Source: Nilaparvata lugens
Taxonomy: Eukaryota > Arthropoda > Insecta > Hemiptera > Delphacidae
Assembly (NCBI RefSeq): GCF_014356525.2
Contig: NC_052510.1
Span: 53,810,045 to 53,874,044, forward strand
Direction: 5' to 3'
DNA: 64,000 nucleotides
Under the pieces are notes generated by a model, which searched no databases, was not told where the DNA came from, and saw only the letters and a program-made list of their open reading frames with translations. This document shows, piece after piece, positions 12,801-22,041 of this stretch. The position numbers and the translations under genes are program-made. Numbering within the stretch: position 1 is the stretch's first letter; every line of letters begins with the position of its first letter.

Positions 12801-14392
12801 TTTAACGCGAGATATTATATAATATACAGAGTGTTTCAGAAATAGTGTCGAACATTTTAGGATATTGTTCCTGGATGATAGGAGACTACAAATGTCGTAT
12901 TTGAAGTGTCCAAAACTCAGCGGTTATCCGTATAGCTGCCATTTTTTTCACTTAGAGATTCTTATCTCAAGAAGAGATGTTGTATTAATCTGAAATTTGG
13001 CCTGAATATTTATGCTACTCAACTTTGAAAAATAAATTGAAAAAATTTTCGATGAAAATAAAAAATAAAATAGAAAATTTTAGGTGTGAATTTTCAAAAT
13101 GGCAGCTATTTTAAATTGTTGATTGCAAATTTCACGAAAACCGTTCACTTTACAGAAAATTTACAAAAGACAAAAAGTTAGCAAATTTTATCAAAATTTC
13201 AAGGTTACCTCATTTATTAAGATTTGTCAAAGAATAACAGAGAAATTTATTATTTTTGTATTGCATGTATGACCACTTTTCACAATTTAAACATCAATAT
13301 TACATTTTTAATTCCAAATGTATTTAAGATGAAGCTTTGAAACTCGGTATGGATCCATATGGCTATTCAACTGATTTATAATGTTTTTCAAATGATCTTT
13401 TTTGTTCGATATCATGCATGCTGTACGAAAATAATATATTTCTCTGTTATTCTCTGACCAATCTTAATAAATGAGGTATCCTTGAAATCTTGATAAAATT
13501 TTTGTCTCCTGTAAATTTTTTGTTAAGTAAATTGAGTCTTTATAGGATAAATATTCATGCCAAAATTCAGATAAATACATTTCTTCTTGAGATAAGAATT
13601 TCTAAGTGAAAAAAAAACAAAATGGCAGCTATATGGATAACCGCTGAGTTTTGGACACTTCAAATACGACATTTGTCCCATTTCTTCCTATCATCCAGGA
13701 ACAATATCCTAAAATGTTCGACACTACTTCTGAAACACCCTGTATATATTTGTAATAATATAGATTACAAGAATCTTCAAAGTCTTTGGTATGTAATAAT
13801 CTTTCAGGTTGTACCCTCAATGACCGATTTAAATTCCAAGTACACTAGCGCTGCATGTGAGTCTATGCATCTTTAAGGTCTGATAAAAAATCAGACTATA
13901 GAATTGTTCATCATAAATAAACTGTCAAATGGATCATTAATTCCATGCAATGACGCATACAATTTATAGGTATATCTAAATGTAACTTAGTAAAAATCAG
14001 CTGAAGTATATATATATAGACTATTGATTTCATGCAATTAATAACTGAAAATAAGATAGTATTTTCTCACAACCTTTCTCTCAACTTTCTCTGCTTTTAA
14101 CTCGGGCTGACCTGTTGCCAGTATGTCTTGAAGGAGATTAGCTTTTAATGTTAGCATTTTTGATACTCCAACCCCACCATTCATTAGCCGTTTACACAAC
14201 GATATCACGCCGACACGACATACAGACAGGATTTACTCTTTACCCTGCGTAAGGTCTACTGTTCAAAGAACTACTAGTTTATAATGGTTGATGAAAAGAA
14301 AAATTACCTTCATCATTGGACATATTCTGGTAGGCCGATGGATTCAACGCCCATTGGGTGGAATACCCACCACCGCCATCACTCGGCCACAT
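756..14392 (-). CDS. Pnisr: PNISR (arginine/serine-rich nuclear protein), 5' part, four exons, incomplete
   Basis: Exons on the minus strand join in phase: 14392-14308 (start), 12204-12001, 8328-8061, 891-756. The N-terminus begins MWPSDGGGG and contains STQWALNPSA and VDWAQLAQQWIKMKE. This matches my recollection of vertebrate PNISR, which starts MW..., has a W/Q-rich head and an IDWAALAQAWI block, followed by proline-rich, WNxW and acidic DEEEE segments. PNISR is a nuclear-speckle SR-related protein linked to pre-mRNA processing. About 210 residues are present; the conserved PAWIREGLEKM-type region and RS tail are outside the window. Oddities: exon 3 needs a one-base correction to join exon 4 in the protein-like frame, and intron 3 holds a full LTR retrotransposon. 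Family call is from memory, not alignment. Confidence 0.8.
1138..1239 (-). repeat. 3' LTR (minus-strand sense), 102 bp
   Basis: Identical by eye to the copy at 5881-5982, including the self-complementary 19-mer (1165-1183), TATA-like box and AATAAA. Confidence 0.92.
1240..1251 (-). promoter_or_regulatory. Polypurine tract of the LTR element
   Basis: In element sense AAGGGGGAAGAT directly precedes the 3' LTR, the expected place for plus-strand priming. It starts 5 bases after the integrase ORF stop. Confidence 0.85.
1256..3430 (-). CDS. RT-RNaseH-integrase part of the pol gene (second duplicated copy)
   Basis: 724 codons from the first ATG in this frame, which is internal to pol and not a natural start. 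RT YLDD at 164-167; RNase H acidic residues near D308, E344, D370; integrase HHCC zinc finger at about 439-476 (CxxC at 470-476); catalytic D503, D561 and E597 with the D,D35E spacing; a GPVWL-like C-terminal module ending near the polypurine tract. The RT portion (residues 2-330) duplicates that of the upstream ORF. It is one frame off because the duplication length, 1,124 bp, is not a multiple of three, so integrase is unlikely to be translated from this copy. Confidence 0.9.
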   Translation of the reverse strand: MFRDLQPDCRPIITKSRRHSEEDYLFMMNEVKRLKDADIIENSHSSWRAQAFVTSRENQKKRMVIDYSQTINKFTNLDAYPLPLMEELVNKVAQYKIFSSIDLKSAYHQIPILPEERHFTAFEVGHKLYQFKRIPFGVTNGVAAFQKVIDQIIEQENLTSCYAYLDDIIVCGRTQEEHDENLENFWRATEKYGLTINEEKCKISMENLTFLGFEIGQGMIKPDPDRLKPLLDLPAPKNQKELKRVLGMLAHYSKWIKEFSKKIHPLVHNTHFPLNEECRNIFESLKKEIGSAVLVHIDEKVPFTLETDASDYAIGAVLTQNERPVAFFSRTLSTSETRHSAVEKEAYAIVESIRKWRHYLLGREFTLITDQKSVSFMFSNKQTSKIKNDKIQRWRLELSEYKFNIIYRVGKENIPADTLSRVCATVGCHTDIKKLIKIHEDLCHPGVTRLHHWTKTKNLPYSIDDVKEVCSKCITCSEMKPRYAKGTGRLIKATRPFERLNMDFKGPLQSSSRNKYILVLIDEYSRFPFAFPCPDMTTNTVIKHLTSLFSLFGVPSYIHSDRGTSFMSSALKNFLLSKGIASSRTSPYNPAGNGQVERYNGVIWKSVMLALKSRGLNNSHWEQVLPDALNSIRSLLCTSTNCTPHERMFLHARNSSNGKPLPTWLLTPGPVWLKKMTKNSKQESQVEKVELIESNPEYAFVRHNDGRESTVSLRQLAPYPTSAD
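2437..4684 (-). repeat. Tandem duplication of 1,124 bp inside pol
   Basis: Segments about 2437-3560 and 3561-4684 are direct copies with period 1,124. I found no differences in the parts compared, and the encoded RT peptides are identical. The junction at about 3561 and both outer edges share AGTTCTT, a 7-bp microhomology, as expected from template switching during reverse transcription or from unequal repair. An assembly artefact cannot be excluded. Confidence 0.9.
3511..5853 (-). CDS. Gag-protease-RT polyprotein, truncated by internal duplication
   Basis: 780 codons. Residues 1-230 are gag-like; two CCHC zinc knuckles at 234-268 (CX2CX4HX5C and CX2CX4HX4C); aspartic protease LLDTGS at 310-315; RT from about 430 with SSIDLKSAYHQ and the catalytic YLDD at 597-600; start of RNase H with the TLETDASDYAIGAVL-type block. 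The frame then runs over the duplication junction (3561) into an unrelated 15-20 residue tail and stops. The protein therefore lacks most of RNase H and all of integrase. The start is the first ATG after the leader. It would make gag and an RT fragment at most. Confidence 0.92.
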   Translation of the reverse strand: MGPKRKTSKRQDLVSEGENDSQNQMLGKILKPTVLSIDQDSDEAPKTWRHWKVTFLNFLKNSSIPKKDELNVLINYVSPNIFESICNCISFEEAITTLEESFIKPQNVVHARYCLSKAKQTHGESIDQFYNKLKRLSLPCNFQAVTADDNKSEYIRDAFISGLESSKIRQHLFEMKSLTLQDAISQARMLENAENIAKEYETSSEYVNTVLANENKNTEKTTLVRNSYQKKIQCRFCGYNNHTDNSQCPAKGQPCLTCNRIGHFSKVCRARNDKKNQMVSATVISAANTSTDLSKCLVPIRVNGIDTLALLDTGSTASFIDKKLVVQSKMKTMPYSNLITFASSACNTKTTECALSEIYFQNEEYNDFPLIVLNKCCASVILGHDFLKNFSSITFDFGGSKAALQLNEDNDARRPTYEIKKCALAQATVEPVSLFRDLQPDCRPIITKSRRHSEEDYLFMMNEVKRLKDADIIENSHSSWRAQAFVTSRENQKKRMVIDYSQTINKFTNLDAYPLPLMEELVNKVAQYKIFSSIDLKSAYHQIPILPEERHFTAFEVGHKLYQFKRIPFGVTNGVAAFQKVIDQIIEQENLTSCYAYLDDIIVCGRTQEEHDENLENFWRATEKYGLTINEEKCKISMENLTFLGFEIGQGMIKPDPDRLKPLLDLPAPKNQKELKRVLGMLAHYSKWIKEFSKKIHPLVHNTHFPLNEECRNIFESLKKEIGSAVLVHIDEKVPFTLETDASDYAIGAVLTQNERPVAFFSRTFHPSLLISVDLKQHYN
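5861..5880 (-). promoter_or_regulatory. Primer-binding-site region complementary to the LTR (self-primer candidate)
   Basis: Immediately after the 5' LTR (one base gap at 5880) the element reads TTTATTCGACATTAAATAT in its own sense. This is the perfect 19-nt reverse complement of 5908-5926 in the LTR. No match to a tRNA 3' end (which would end in TGG in the PBS) is visible at this position. The gag start codon follows at 5853, so the leader after the LTR is only about 27 nt. Function as a primer site is inferred. Confidence 0.65.
5881..5982 (-). repeat. 5' LTR (minus-strand sense), 102 bp
   Basis: In element sense it starts TGTGATGATAAAAC and ends TTCTATTACA. A TATA-like TATTTATA lies at LTR positions 23-30 (5953-5960). 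A 19-nt segment at LTR positions 57-75 (5908-5926) is the exact reverse complement of the sequence just after the LTR (5861-5879). An AATAAA polyadenylation hexamer lies at 5908-5913. By spacing from the TATA-like box, the transcript would start close to LTR position 53-60. Confidence 0.92.
5983..7060. other. PNISR intron 3, non-coding
   Basis: No coding sequence recognised. Near 6300-6345 a GGCGCGTATATCTGTACACACC stretch resembles one arm of the 168-bp MITE at 57.5 kb. Around 6655-6735 an ACAACAGGCTCATGCCCAAAACTG-type segment recurs in variant form at 8.94, 35.88, 60.67 and 63.55 kb and looks like the 3' end of a LINE family. Confidence 0.45.
7065..7673. mobile_element. Long fold-back element with TTAA target duplication
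   Basis: Almost the whole 609 bp is an inverted repeat: it starts GACTGTGCAAAGGCTAAAAA and ends TTTTTAGCCTTTGCACAGC, with the centre near 7370. TTAA flanks both ends (7061-7064, 7674-7677), the target used by piggyBac-like elements. It has no coding capacity. A truncated relative lies at 54380-54545, also next to TTAA. Confidence 0.8.
8061..8328 (-). CDS. Pnisr: PNISR exon 3 (WNSWNNWQQWGWNW segment), with apparent 1-base indel
   Basis: Acceptor AG at 8329-8330, donor GTGAGC at 8055-8060. In phase with exon 2 it reads DGASWNSWNNWQQWGWNWQ, a Trp-rich stretch typical of the family, then Ala/Pro-rich sequence. Near the G run at 8105-8112 the convincing frame changes: the end of the exon reads LGYNHAAVQPTEQFNQ in another frame, and only that frame continues sensibly into exon 4. 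A single missing base would reconcile the two. This could be an assembly error at the homopolymer or a real frameshift. Confidence 0.7.
8543..8737. mobile_element. Palindromic MITE, family A (copy 1)
   Basis: About 195 bp, starts GGCTCAACTCACACTTAC and ends with its inverse GTAAGTTGAGCC-like sequence. The interior is palindromic around GACTCGACTCTAGTCGAGAGC. Three relatives are at 12383, 21073 and 52831. No ORF; mobilised in trans if at all. Confidence 0.85.
8738..10155. other. PNISR intron 2, repeat-derived non-coding DNA
   Basis: No exon recognised. About 9249-9550 has inverted GGTACACATACC motifs at 9279-9290 and 9532-9543, which suggests a decayed MITE. About 8930-9010 resembles the LINE tail also seen near 6.65 and 63.55 kb. 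Confidence 0.35.
11099..11811 (-). mobile_element. hAT-superfamily element nested in the palindrome
   Basis: Ends CAGTGGTTCTCAAAC and (inverted) CAGTGATTCTCAAAG are hallmark hAT termini. Flanking 8-mers CCCTAGAG (11091) and CCTCAGAG (11812) match at 6 of 8 positions, as expected for a decayed 8-bp duplication. G/C-rich GGCCCCCC tracts lie just inside both ends. It contains a relic of transposase coding sequence. Confidence 0.85.
11283..11443 (-). pseudogene. hAT transposase C-terminal fragment (dimerisation region)
   Basis: On the minus strand one frame reads a SCETGFSSLAAMKNKF-type block followed by SRLDVTQELRVAL. This is the conserved C-terminal dimerisation region of ZBED/SCAND3-like hAT transposases. 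There is no start and the rest of the transposase is missing or unreadable, so it is a relic. Confidence 0.7.
12001..12204 (-). CDS. Pnisr: PNISR exon 2 (DWAQLAQQWI block, proline-rich)
   Basis: Acceptor AG at 12205-12206, donor GTATGA at 11995-12000. The 204-nt exon completes the Val codon begun in the first exon, encodes the conserved DWAQLAQQWIKMKE helix, a PPAPPPPP stretch and an acidic MDMDTKDDEG segment, and ends with one base of a split codon. Confidence 0.85.
12350..12690. mobile_element. Helitron-like fragment split by a family-A MITE
   Basis: The sequence GACTGAGCAAAGTGAGGTCT then (after the MITE) GATTCAAGTCGACGGTTTAGC matches, inverted, an uninterrupted stretch at about 44420-44475. 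It continues with the ATGAAATTTGACAGGCATGTTCC segment also found near 44330. Such sequences are common near the ends of insect Helitrons, but the ends are not defined here. Confidence 0.5.
12383..12572. mobile_element. Palindromic MITE, family A (copy 2)
   Basis: Same ends and palindrome as at 8543. The empty site is visible at 44.45 kb (GAGGTCTAAGATTC). Here GAGGTCTA-[MITE]-TAGATTC shows insertion at a TA with duplication of TA, pointing to Tc1/mariner-type mobilisation. Confidence 0.85.
12837..13742. mobile_element. Palindromic mariner-like element, 906 bp
   Basis: Starts CAGAGTGTTTCAGAAATAGTG and ends as its inverse TTCTGAAACACCCTG, flanked by TA on both sides (12835, 13743). The arms match for several hundred bases (for example CTCAGCGGTTATCC near 12930 and GGATAACCGCTGAG near 13636). 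No transposase. Confidence 0.85.
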
Positions 14393-14439
14393 CGTACAAG
14401 TTGTTATTGTATCAGAAGGACCTTGAGAATAAAAACATT
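14308..14439 (-). CDS. Pnisr: PNISR exon with start codon
   Basis: The 3' splice site (TTTTTCAG) is at 14440-14447 and the 5' splice site GTAATT at 14302-14307. The first in-frame ATG followed by TGG is at 14392-14390 and gives 28 codons plus one base. There is no in-frame stop between the acceptor and this ATG, so a further upstream start in an earlier exon is possible. The MW start fits PNISR proteins. Bases 14393-14439 are then 5'UTR, with more 5'UTR exon(s) further right, not located. Confidence 0.8.
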
Positions 14440-17400
14440 CTGAAAAATAGAACAATCAAATAAGTTACAGTACCTACTATATTCAATATTCAAGAAAGTC
14501 TAATTACTATTCTAATCAGTTATGGGCTTGTCAACAATACATCGAACAAGAGAGATAAACCACCTGAAGTACTAGCTAAAGAGTTGAAACAATTACCAAG
14601 GATTATAATTCAAGTTTTATTAATAATTTAATATAGATTAAGGCACATGTAGATTTTTTAATAGGTACTAATCAATACAGTAGCCTACGCTATACATATC
14701 TATTGCTATACTACAGTATCCTATAAGCTATATATTAATACATATCACACAATTGACATTCTAAGTGATAGTAGCTTACTGATAATTCTAATCACATCAA
14801 TCGAGCAAACATGAAAAATAATTTTCTAAATAGGTAAAGAAAATTGAAATACGTCAATAGGCTACCCCAAATAGAAACGCGGTTATGGCATTATTAGAAA
14901 GAAAAGTTATATATTATTCAATTTGATAAATTGAGTTTTTAATAAGAAGCTAATACAGGTTAGTAAGATTAGTTCCAGTTGGACAAAACAAAGCAAGAAA
15001 TCAATGTAATAAGGAATGGATTGTTAGATAAATATTGTTATGGTATTTTTATTTTCAAGTAAAATATTAGCAGACAAATACATTATTTAATATTGCATGA
15101 AAACATATCAGAATGCCGGTCGATACACTTCTTGCTGAGGGGTAACAATGTGAATCCTGTCACAGAAAAGCTAAGAATAGTAATGAAATTATAACAAAAA
15201 TAAATTGAGCAAGTGTTAAATTAAAGGCCTTACCTTCAGAACTTGATAAAAAATATTTAAATGAGCTCAAAAGCCAAGTAATTAATTAGTATCCTTCAAT
15301 TTATACAGAAATATACAACCAAAGGAAAGACGCCATCACGGAGTAACTTATCTTCTGCTGTCTGAATATTTTCGCTTTACTTAACCTAACTTATCAACAT
15401 GCCACACGGAAAGATTAAAAATAATGTTTATTTAATTCGAAATCAACTCAATTAAACTTATAAATTTATCATAGTATGTCAAAATTATCAATTGGGGATA
15501 TAATAGGATCTTCATAAAATTAAACTGTTATTCGGAATTTTTCTTTGTATATCCTGTCTGGACACACCCTTCTCAAAATTGCTCAATTAAAGATAAAACG
15601 ATGATCAGTAGTTTGAAAAGAGTACCAAAAGTGTGAATATCATCATAATAGTAATGTTATTTAGTAGCACATGCACGTAGTATTTCTCATGCAATTTTGA
15701 GTTTCTCATTAATCTTATATAAGTAGCAGGTAACCCGTGCTTTGCACCGGGTAAACTTATAAGTTGCAATATACAATGTCCAGAAAACATGAAAAAAAGA
15801 ATGATAGTTTGACACCTTGTGAGACCGGACTCCCCATGATTACCATAATTATTATTTTGTCAAATTAGGTGGATAATCTTAATCATAACAGAATTCGAAC
15901 CAGTTCAATTATGGATATATCAATTTAAATATAATAAAAAGGTACCTAAAACAAATAAGTCTTTTAGAAATGGGTTTTCCAATTTGAAGTTTTTAGACAA
16001 CAGAATTACAGGATGCAACAGGTACGGTACTCTACCTTGTACTATACATTCCATTCCCTATTAATTTATTATTACTAAGTTATATAAACCTTGAAGTAAA
16101 TGAATAAATTACAGTTTCATTAATGCTATTTTAAAATAGAATCATCCTTCTAATGTTTCATATTATTAATAATAATAATGAGGGTGATGCCCACATAAGC
16201 TCATAGGCTTGTGCGTGGGCGATGAGAAAATAGGTACTTTAACACTAAAAAGATCATATTAATAAATACAAATTCGCTATATAAGTCACCACAGCCAGTC
16301 CCCCACACAGCCGCACTGAACTGGGATCTCCGCTCGATTGTCCTCACACCCACAGCAAGTTCCATAGTCGGCAGGCAGTCACATGAAAATACACCCAGTA
16401 CGATGCCTTAGCACAATCAACGCAGAAAAATTATTTCGTGTACAACCTCTCCCTAAATCTAAAATTAATGCTCAATAATATTCAGGGCTCTTAGTTCAAA
16501 TAAAAATATTAACATGAGGATGGAGTAGGATCAAAACCTTTTGAAGCTGAGAATGTTAGTAGGGTTTCACACCAAAGCTGGGCCGAACCGAGCGGAATCC
16601 GCGTGCGCGCTAACTATGCAGGATTTAGTCGGGATCATTCAAATCAACACTGGGCCGAGCGGATTTGTGCAGTCGGCTTGACGCCCAAAACTGATTCAAG
16701 TATGGTGTGTACTGTGTTCATCTCGATCTGGATTGTAAACAAATATCTAGCAGTAATTTTAAACTCTCTGAAGCCTATCAGACAGTGCCACAGTCATGTC
16801 ATGTGTAGTGTGTTACAATAGAGGTGAAAAATCATTTCATTCATGAATAACAACACATTATTTTTTCAATATCGTACATTCAATGAAGGTAGAAAATAAG
16901 TCGACAAAAATTATGAATGGATAATTTAATACATTAATAACTGCAATCACATCAAGCGAGACCTTTTCCGGTAACTATTCCTCTCGTATAAACAATACAA
17001 AAATAATTTGTAGATATTTTTCATTGGCAAATAATTTTTATATAACATTGAAGAATTATACTATAATAATTACATAATTTTACAATTCGCATATAAAACT
17101 TCAAAATGAGCCAATTAATATATTGTATGCTCGTGATGGACAATAAGATGTATGGTATATCAATTAGAAACTGTGAGCTATACCACAGTACCAATAAATT
17201 TGAAACTACGTCAGTTAGTTGGAATACATAATAATTCCCACTATATCGGTTAGTTGGAATACATAATAATTCCCACTTTGTCATACCTCATGTTCCAAAT
17301 GTTATTGTATTGCTATAAGATAAATTATTTATTATTACAATTATTGTTATAGAAAAATGCTAGAATTAGCTAAATACTTTTCATGAAAAAGAAGGCAATT

Positions 17401-19673
17401 TCGTTTCATCTGTACTGATAATTTACATTTAAGGCCAGCTTTGATTATTATATTTACAAATTGGAGCATTTAAATAGTATGGATTATAATAGCATACAAT
17501 AGTCTTAATTAATTAGAATAATATAACAATATTATAAGAAGAAAACGTATATCCATATATTTAATAATACCAATGCAATTTGATAAGCATATCAATTAAG
17601 TTCATATGAATTGATTGGAGTCAGTTGAAAATTTAAACTATTGAATTATTTAATGGAATATTATATGAATATAAAGTTTAAATGGACAAGATTCAAAGGT
17701 TCATTTTTTTATTTATTTTTTTGGCTTTTGAAGAGGGCAGTGATGTTAAAAGGTGGGAAGGATCAAGAACTAAAAACGCTAAGTAAACTACTTTTCTCAA
17801 TGTATCAGAATTATACTTTCGAACTCAGATATATTAAAAACTATGAATTTAAGTATTCTATATTATTGTGAAATGCATGAAAAGTCAACCATATAAATTA
17901 ACATACTCTAGGTTGGATCTGTGATATCCAAGAAATCAAGTTTTTAAAATAAATATCCATTTTCAATAATACAATAAATTATTGAATTTAACATTTCAAC
18001 TCAAATACATCACAATAATTTTTATAATAAGAATAAAATTTATTTTTAATTTATTAAATTTATTTTAATCTAGACTATTCATTTAAGGGTTAAGTGATGT
18101 ATTATTGAATAGATGGAGAAGCATCTAGGAGGTTTTGATCCTTCTAATAGAATATTAAATAAGTAGAAACATGCAAGTGAAATAGAAAAAAAAAAAAACA
18201 GTGAAGCGATATGAAGGCTGTAAATGAATGATATCAAATGAATTATCATTGAATAAAATAGTTTTTCACAAAGAGAGAAAAATATAAATTATTAACACAT
18301 TCGTTCAATACTCTGTAGTGATGCATATTGACTTTCTATAAGAAGTACTAGTATTATAATAATCTCAAAAAACAGGCATAAAATACTTCCTCTACAAATA
18401 ATGACAATTTAATAAAAACAGAAGTTGAGTCATAACATTTAAAATAACATATTCTGAAAAATAAAAGATATCACAAACAGTGATTCAATGATTGAAGAAT
18501 TTTTTCGATTCGTAACCCAATATAATTTATCACAATTTTAAAAGTACACAAAAAAGATTAGTAAATACTTTAGTTATCGAGAATATATGTGTTTTTTCTA
18601 AACGTGCATCAATTTCATAACTATTTTAGAAGTTGAAACAATGATAATATTCCATAATTAAAACACTAAAACAATTAAAAAATAATAACAACATTACTAG
18701 TGTCTTATTCTATCGAAATATCACAATATTCATACCAAACATAATCTCAAAAGGCACACATTATTATTTATTAGTTGTATAGTGATTCGATAGTAGTGAA
18801 AGTGATGTAATGATTATGATAATAATTGAGTAAAATTTATGTGTCTAGTTTTCCTAGATTAAAATAGGTGGTGAGTTTTTCAATTCACTATGATAAACAA
18901 GAATAACTTAGAATTAATCATTTGATTAATATGATTAACACACTAATATATTATGGGTTTATGATGTGATGAATAAGTATGTATCTAGGCCTACCAATCC
19001 ATGATAAGTGAAATATATTATATTATTGACTTTAATAGGAGATATAATAATATATATGATGAATGCAAAGGCCTAATATATTAGAAACAGGACATACAGC
19101 AGTAAGTGTTAAATTTATAAGATGCGATAGATGATTATTACTACATTAAGCCATGATAATTGAGGACACTTCAAGGATTAAGTTTTCAAAATATAAATAA
19201 TGAATAAATTAAATATAATATGACAAGTGCAATAAGATTACTTATTAATAATTTATGGCATGAATTATTTTCCAATGATACTCATATTGAAAACTTATTT
19301 TATTTCCTAGGCTCGTTCCATTACTTGTAGAATTGATAACACTAAATTTTTAGGTGAATTGAAAACACGCATTAAAATATTGATTTGGAATATAATTGCA
19401 GTGCTTTAATTGAAAGAAAAAGAACAAATGAATGGGAAAGTCATTACCATTGTTCAATTCAAGTACACAAACATAATTTCAACATAGAATTTGAGTTGGT
19501 TGAATAAATAAAATCAAATCTGAGCATACTCATTTTCAAAATAAATTAGAGATTCAATATTCAAATCTACATTCAGTGAGAGAAAATATTTTGAAGATTT
19601 CTAATTAAGACTATGAAAGAGATTCAATACTAAAATCTTTATAAAGTAAGATCAGAGATTTTGAATATTTCTA
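14440..19673. other. Intergenic/5' region of PNISR, no gene seen
   Basis: Very AT-rich, with no convincing coding exon on either strand. The PNISR promoter and 5'UTR exon should lie here but are not identified. At 15728-15750 AGCAGGTAACCCGTGCTTTGC is a Helitron-terminus-like hairpin. At 17213-17281 a TTAGTTGGAATACATAATAA block is tandemly duplicated. At 16170-16240 a TGCCCACATAAGCTCATAGG hairpin next to an ATT repeat resembles a LINE 3' tail (inverted). Confidence 0.45.
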
Positions 19674-19984
19674 AAGCCGTGTCCACACTGAACAAATGTT
19701 CGACATACATGTTCGGCAAACATGTTTGTTGAGGAGCTCAGAGACAATCATTTTAAAAAGTTTGGACAATCATTGTTTGTTAAACAAAAAATACTGTTTT
19801 CCAAACATTTTCAGTTTGACAGCTGTAAAACATAAAACCTGTTCTTCCCACTCACAAATACTTTGTTTGGTGACGCGTCCACACTGGCCATGGGCAAACT
19901 TTGTTTGTCAAACATAATAAAATTTTCACAAACTTTTTCAACAAACATGTTTGTCGAACATTTTTTCAGTGTGGACACGGCTTA
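19674..19984. mobile_element. MITE with AAGCCGTGTCCACACTGAA termini
   Basis: About 311 bp. The left end AAGCCGTGTCCACACTGAAC and the right end TTCAGTGTGGACACGGCTTA are inverted repeats. The interior is rich in ACAAACATGTTTGT-type palindromic words. No ORF. Confidence 0.8.
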
Positions 19985-20386
19985 ATTATAACAATGAAAT
20001 AACCATAGAAAAAATAAGAGTAGACAAACTGGAGAGTGGAGATAGAATACAAGTTTTAGAAACATACACAAATTAATAATATTTAAGAATTCAGGATACA
20101 TGAAAATTAAGAGGATAAGAGATAATAAAGAGAAGAAGGGTGAAATAAGGACGGATGTGAAGGACGGACTAAATATGGCAGAAGATAAGGTGATGAGGAG
20201 AGGAAACATGGAATACATACAAGAAATATAAGCTATGTTGGGACAGACTTTTTCAAAAAGCGAGTGAAAATAGCAAATTTAATTAGTTTTAAAAAAATAT
20301 TGAATGGATGATTCGCGTTATTTTGTTTAAAAAGTCAAAAATTAATACAATTATGGGAGGAAAGCTTTATGCATGTAATGCTGCAT

Positions 20387-20496
20387 CCACATGTTTGCCC
20401 AACGAAGGCCAATGACGACCAGCGTCAGTGTGAGCAAGGCCTTACTGGCCTTCATTTGCTTACGTTGGGTTAACAGGCTGGGCCAGCTTACTAGGA
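20387..20496. repeat. Dispersed repeat K (copy 1), left part
   Basis: GGCCAATGACGACCAGC and AGGCTGGGCCAGCTYACT words recur at 21318-21510 with similar spacing. The family is unknown. It directly abuts the family-B MITE at 20500. Confidence 0.5.
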
Positions 20497-20499
20497 CTA

Positions 20500-20714
20500 T
20501 AGTGAGGTCCACGTTTTAATAGCAGTGGATAAAGATAGAAGACCAGCGTTACCGATTGTCTGCCTTGATTAATTATATTTCTACATTGTTTAAAACGGAT
20601 TTGGCGACGTTGCGGAGCTGTAGAAAAATAGCGCTGTCTGTTTTGTCGCATGATAGACAAGGATAGCAACATCAATGTTAATCAAATATTGCCATTATAA
20701 CGTGGACCTCACTA
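20500..20714. mobile_element. MITE, family B (copy 1)
   Basis: Terminal inverted repeats TAGTGAGGTCCACGTT and AACGTGGACCTCACTA inside a TA duplication. About 215 bp. Four more copies in the window (32918, 37370, 40524, 56093). Confidence 0.88.
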
Positions 20715-21072
20715 TAGGCATAATAGAGATGACACATCAACTCCCTGACGCTAGAGGTCACTTTACAACGCTATAATAATTCCCACATGATACAATGATA
20801 TTAGCTGTTTTTGAAATTGGTGAGGGTGATTTCAGTGTTGCTCAGTGATTAGAAACTCAGAATTAACAAATGTACAATTCTTAACTATTTCCAAATTGCT
20901 AGAATTTCATAGGAACTACATGGAAGACACTCTTGTTTCAATTAAAATGATAGGCCACCTTGTATGGTTTGTATATTATAGCAACAATATATTGTTTACC
21001 AGTAATAAAACACCGTTATTGCCAGCAGCAAAGTAACTAGTTCCATCCGAAAAATATGAGTTAGGTAGCTTA

Positions 21073-21262
21073 GGCTCAACTCACACTTACACGACTCAGG
21101 TCAAGAAGAGATTCGACTCTAGTCGAGAGCATGTGTTTCCAAATGGTGTGACACTCAGATTAGTCGATTCTAGTCTCCGCGACTGTCACCATTTGAAAAC
21201 ACATGCTCTCGACTAGAGTTGAGTCTCTTCTCGACCTGAGTCGCGTAAGAGTGAGTTGAGCC
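21073..21262. mobile_element. Palindromic MITE, family A (copy 3)
   Basis: GGCTCAACTCACACTTACAC at the left, GTGAGTTGAGCC at the right, flanked by TA. Same internal palindrome as copies 1, 2 and 4. Confidence 0.88.
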
Positions 21263-21317
21263 TAAAAGTACTGTTTTTAGCTAGCAACAGAATGTTTTGG
21301 CTAAAAAAAACAAATGT

Positions 21318-21510
21318 TACACCTTATCCACATGTTGGCCAAATGTAGGCCAATGACGACCAGCAACAATGTGTGGATGGGTGGTTTGTGAGCGCTAGCC
21401 TAGATGTAGACTAGGCATTATCAGGCTGGGCCAGCTCACTGGGCAATCGACTAGACCAACATTTGGACTAGGTATAAGCCAGCAACAATGGCTAGTCTGT
21501 GGCTAAAAAA
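21318..21510. repeat. Dispersed repeat K (copy 2)
   Basis: Shares CACATGTTGGCC, GGCCAATGACGACCAGC and AGGCTGGGCCAGCT with 20387-20496. It also contains internal inverted ACTAGGC/GCCTAG words. Unknown family. Confidence 0.45.
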
Positions 21511-21789
21511 AACATGTTGTTACGGCAAATCCAAATTTGTTTTTCTTTTGTATCAGCAAACAACGTACTATTCGTAACCAGTTGAAACTTATTTTTCTAG
21601 CAACCAATAAGGTTTTGCTTATAGCCTTTAGCAACATACAAAATTGTTGTATTTGAAAATATAATGCAGATTTTCAGACAAATTAATGTACAATGTACTC
21701 TCATTAGCCAAAACAAACCTTCTCTGTTGCCAGCAATAAGTATTTTTCAATAAACTCCTAGGAAATACTGTTTTCATAAGTGGAATGTG

Positions 21790-22041
21790 CTAGTTGGTAC
21801 AACATTTGGAACTGTTGCGCTGGGAAAGTCGTGACAGGTTGACGGTGTCGGCCACATAGTTGTTGGATTTGTCGAGGGCCTCCTCTAGCCTCTTCCAGCT
21901 GTCGACACCCAGGGCGAAGGCAGTGTCCACGTTGGTCGCATCCTTAGAGCTCGTCTCGATGTAAGGCACGTTGTCGTTCACTTCACACCAGCACTTGATT
22001 TCAGATTCACTCACTTCTCGTTTTTCAGCACTTATATCAGC
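21790..22041 (-). CDS. Rab9: Rab9 exon 3 (G5, C-terminus, stop)
   Basis: Acceptor TTTGCAG at 22042-22048; 83 codons from ADIS to CCTN and the stop at 21790-21792. No AATAAA was found within about 100 nt downstream, so the polyadenylation site is not placed. Confidence 0.93.
   Translation of the reverse strand, partial: ADISAEKREVSESEIKCWCEVNDNVPYIETSSKDATNVDTAFALGVDSWKRLEEALDKSNNYVADTVNLSRLSQRNSSKCCTN

Noticed and set aside
17641..17871. 76-codon plus-strand frame
   Set aside because: Low-complexity AT-rich translation without any recognisable motif.
20498..20510. TATAGTGAGG at the ends of family-B MITEs resembles a T7 phage promoter core
   Set aside because: It is the TA target plus the TAGTGAGGTCC terminal repeat, seen in five copies in eukaryotic introns and intergenic DNA; the rest of the T7 consensus is missing and no phage context exists.
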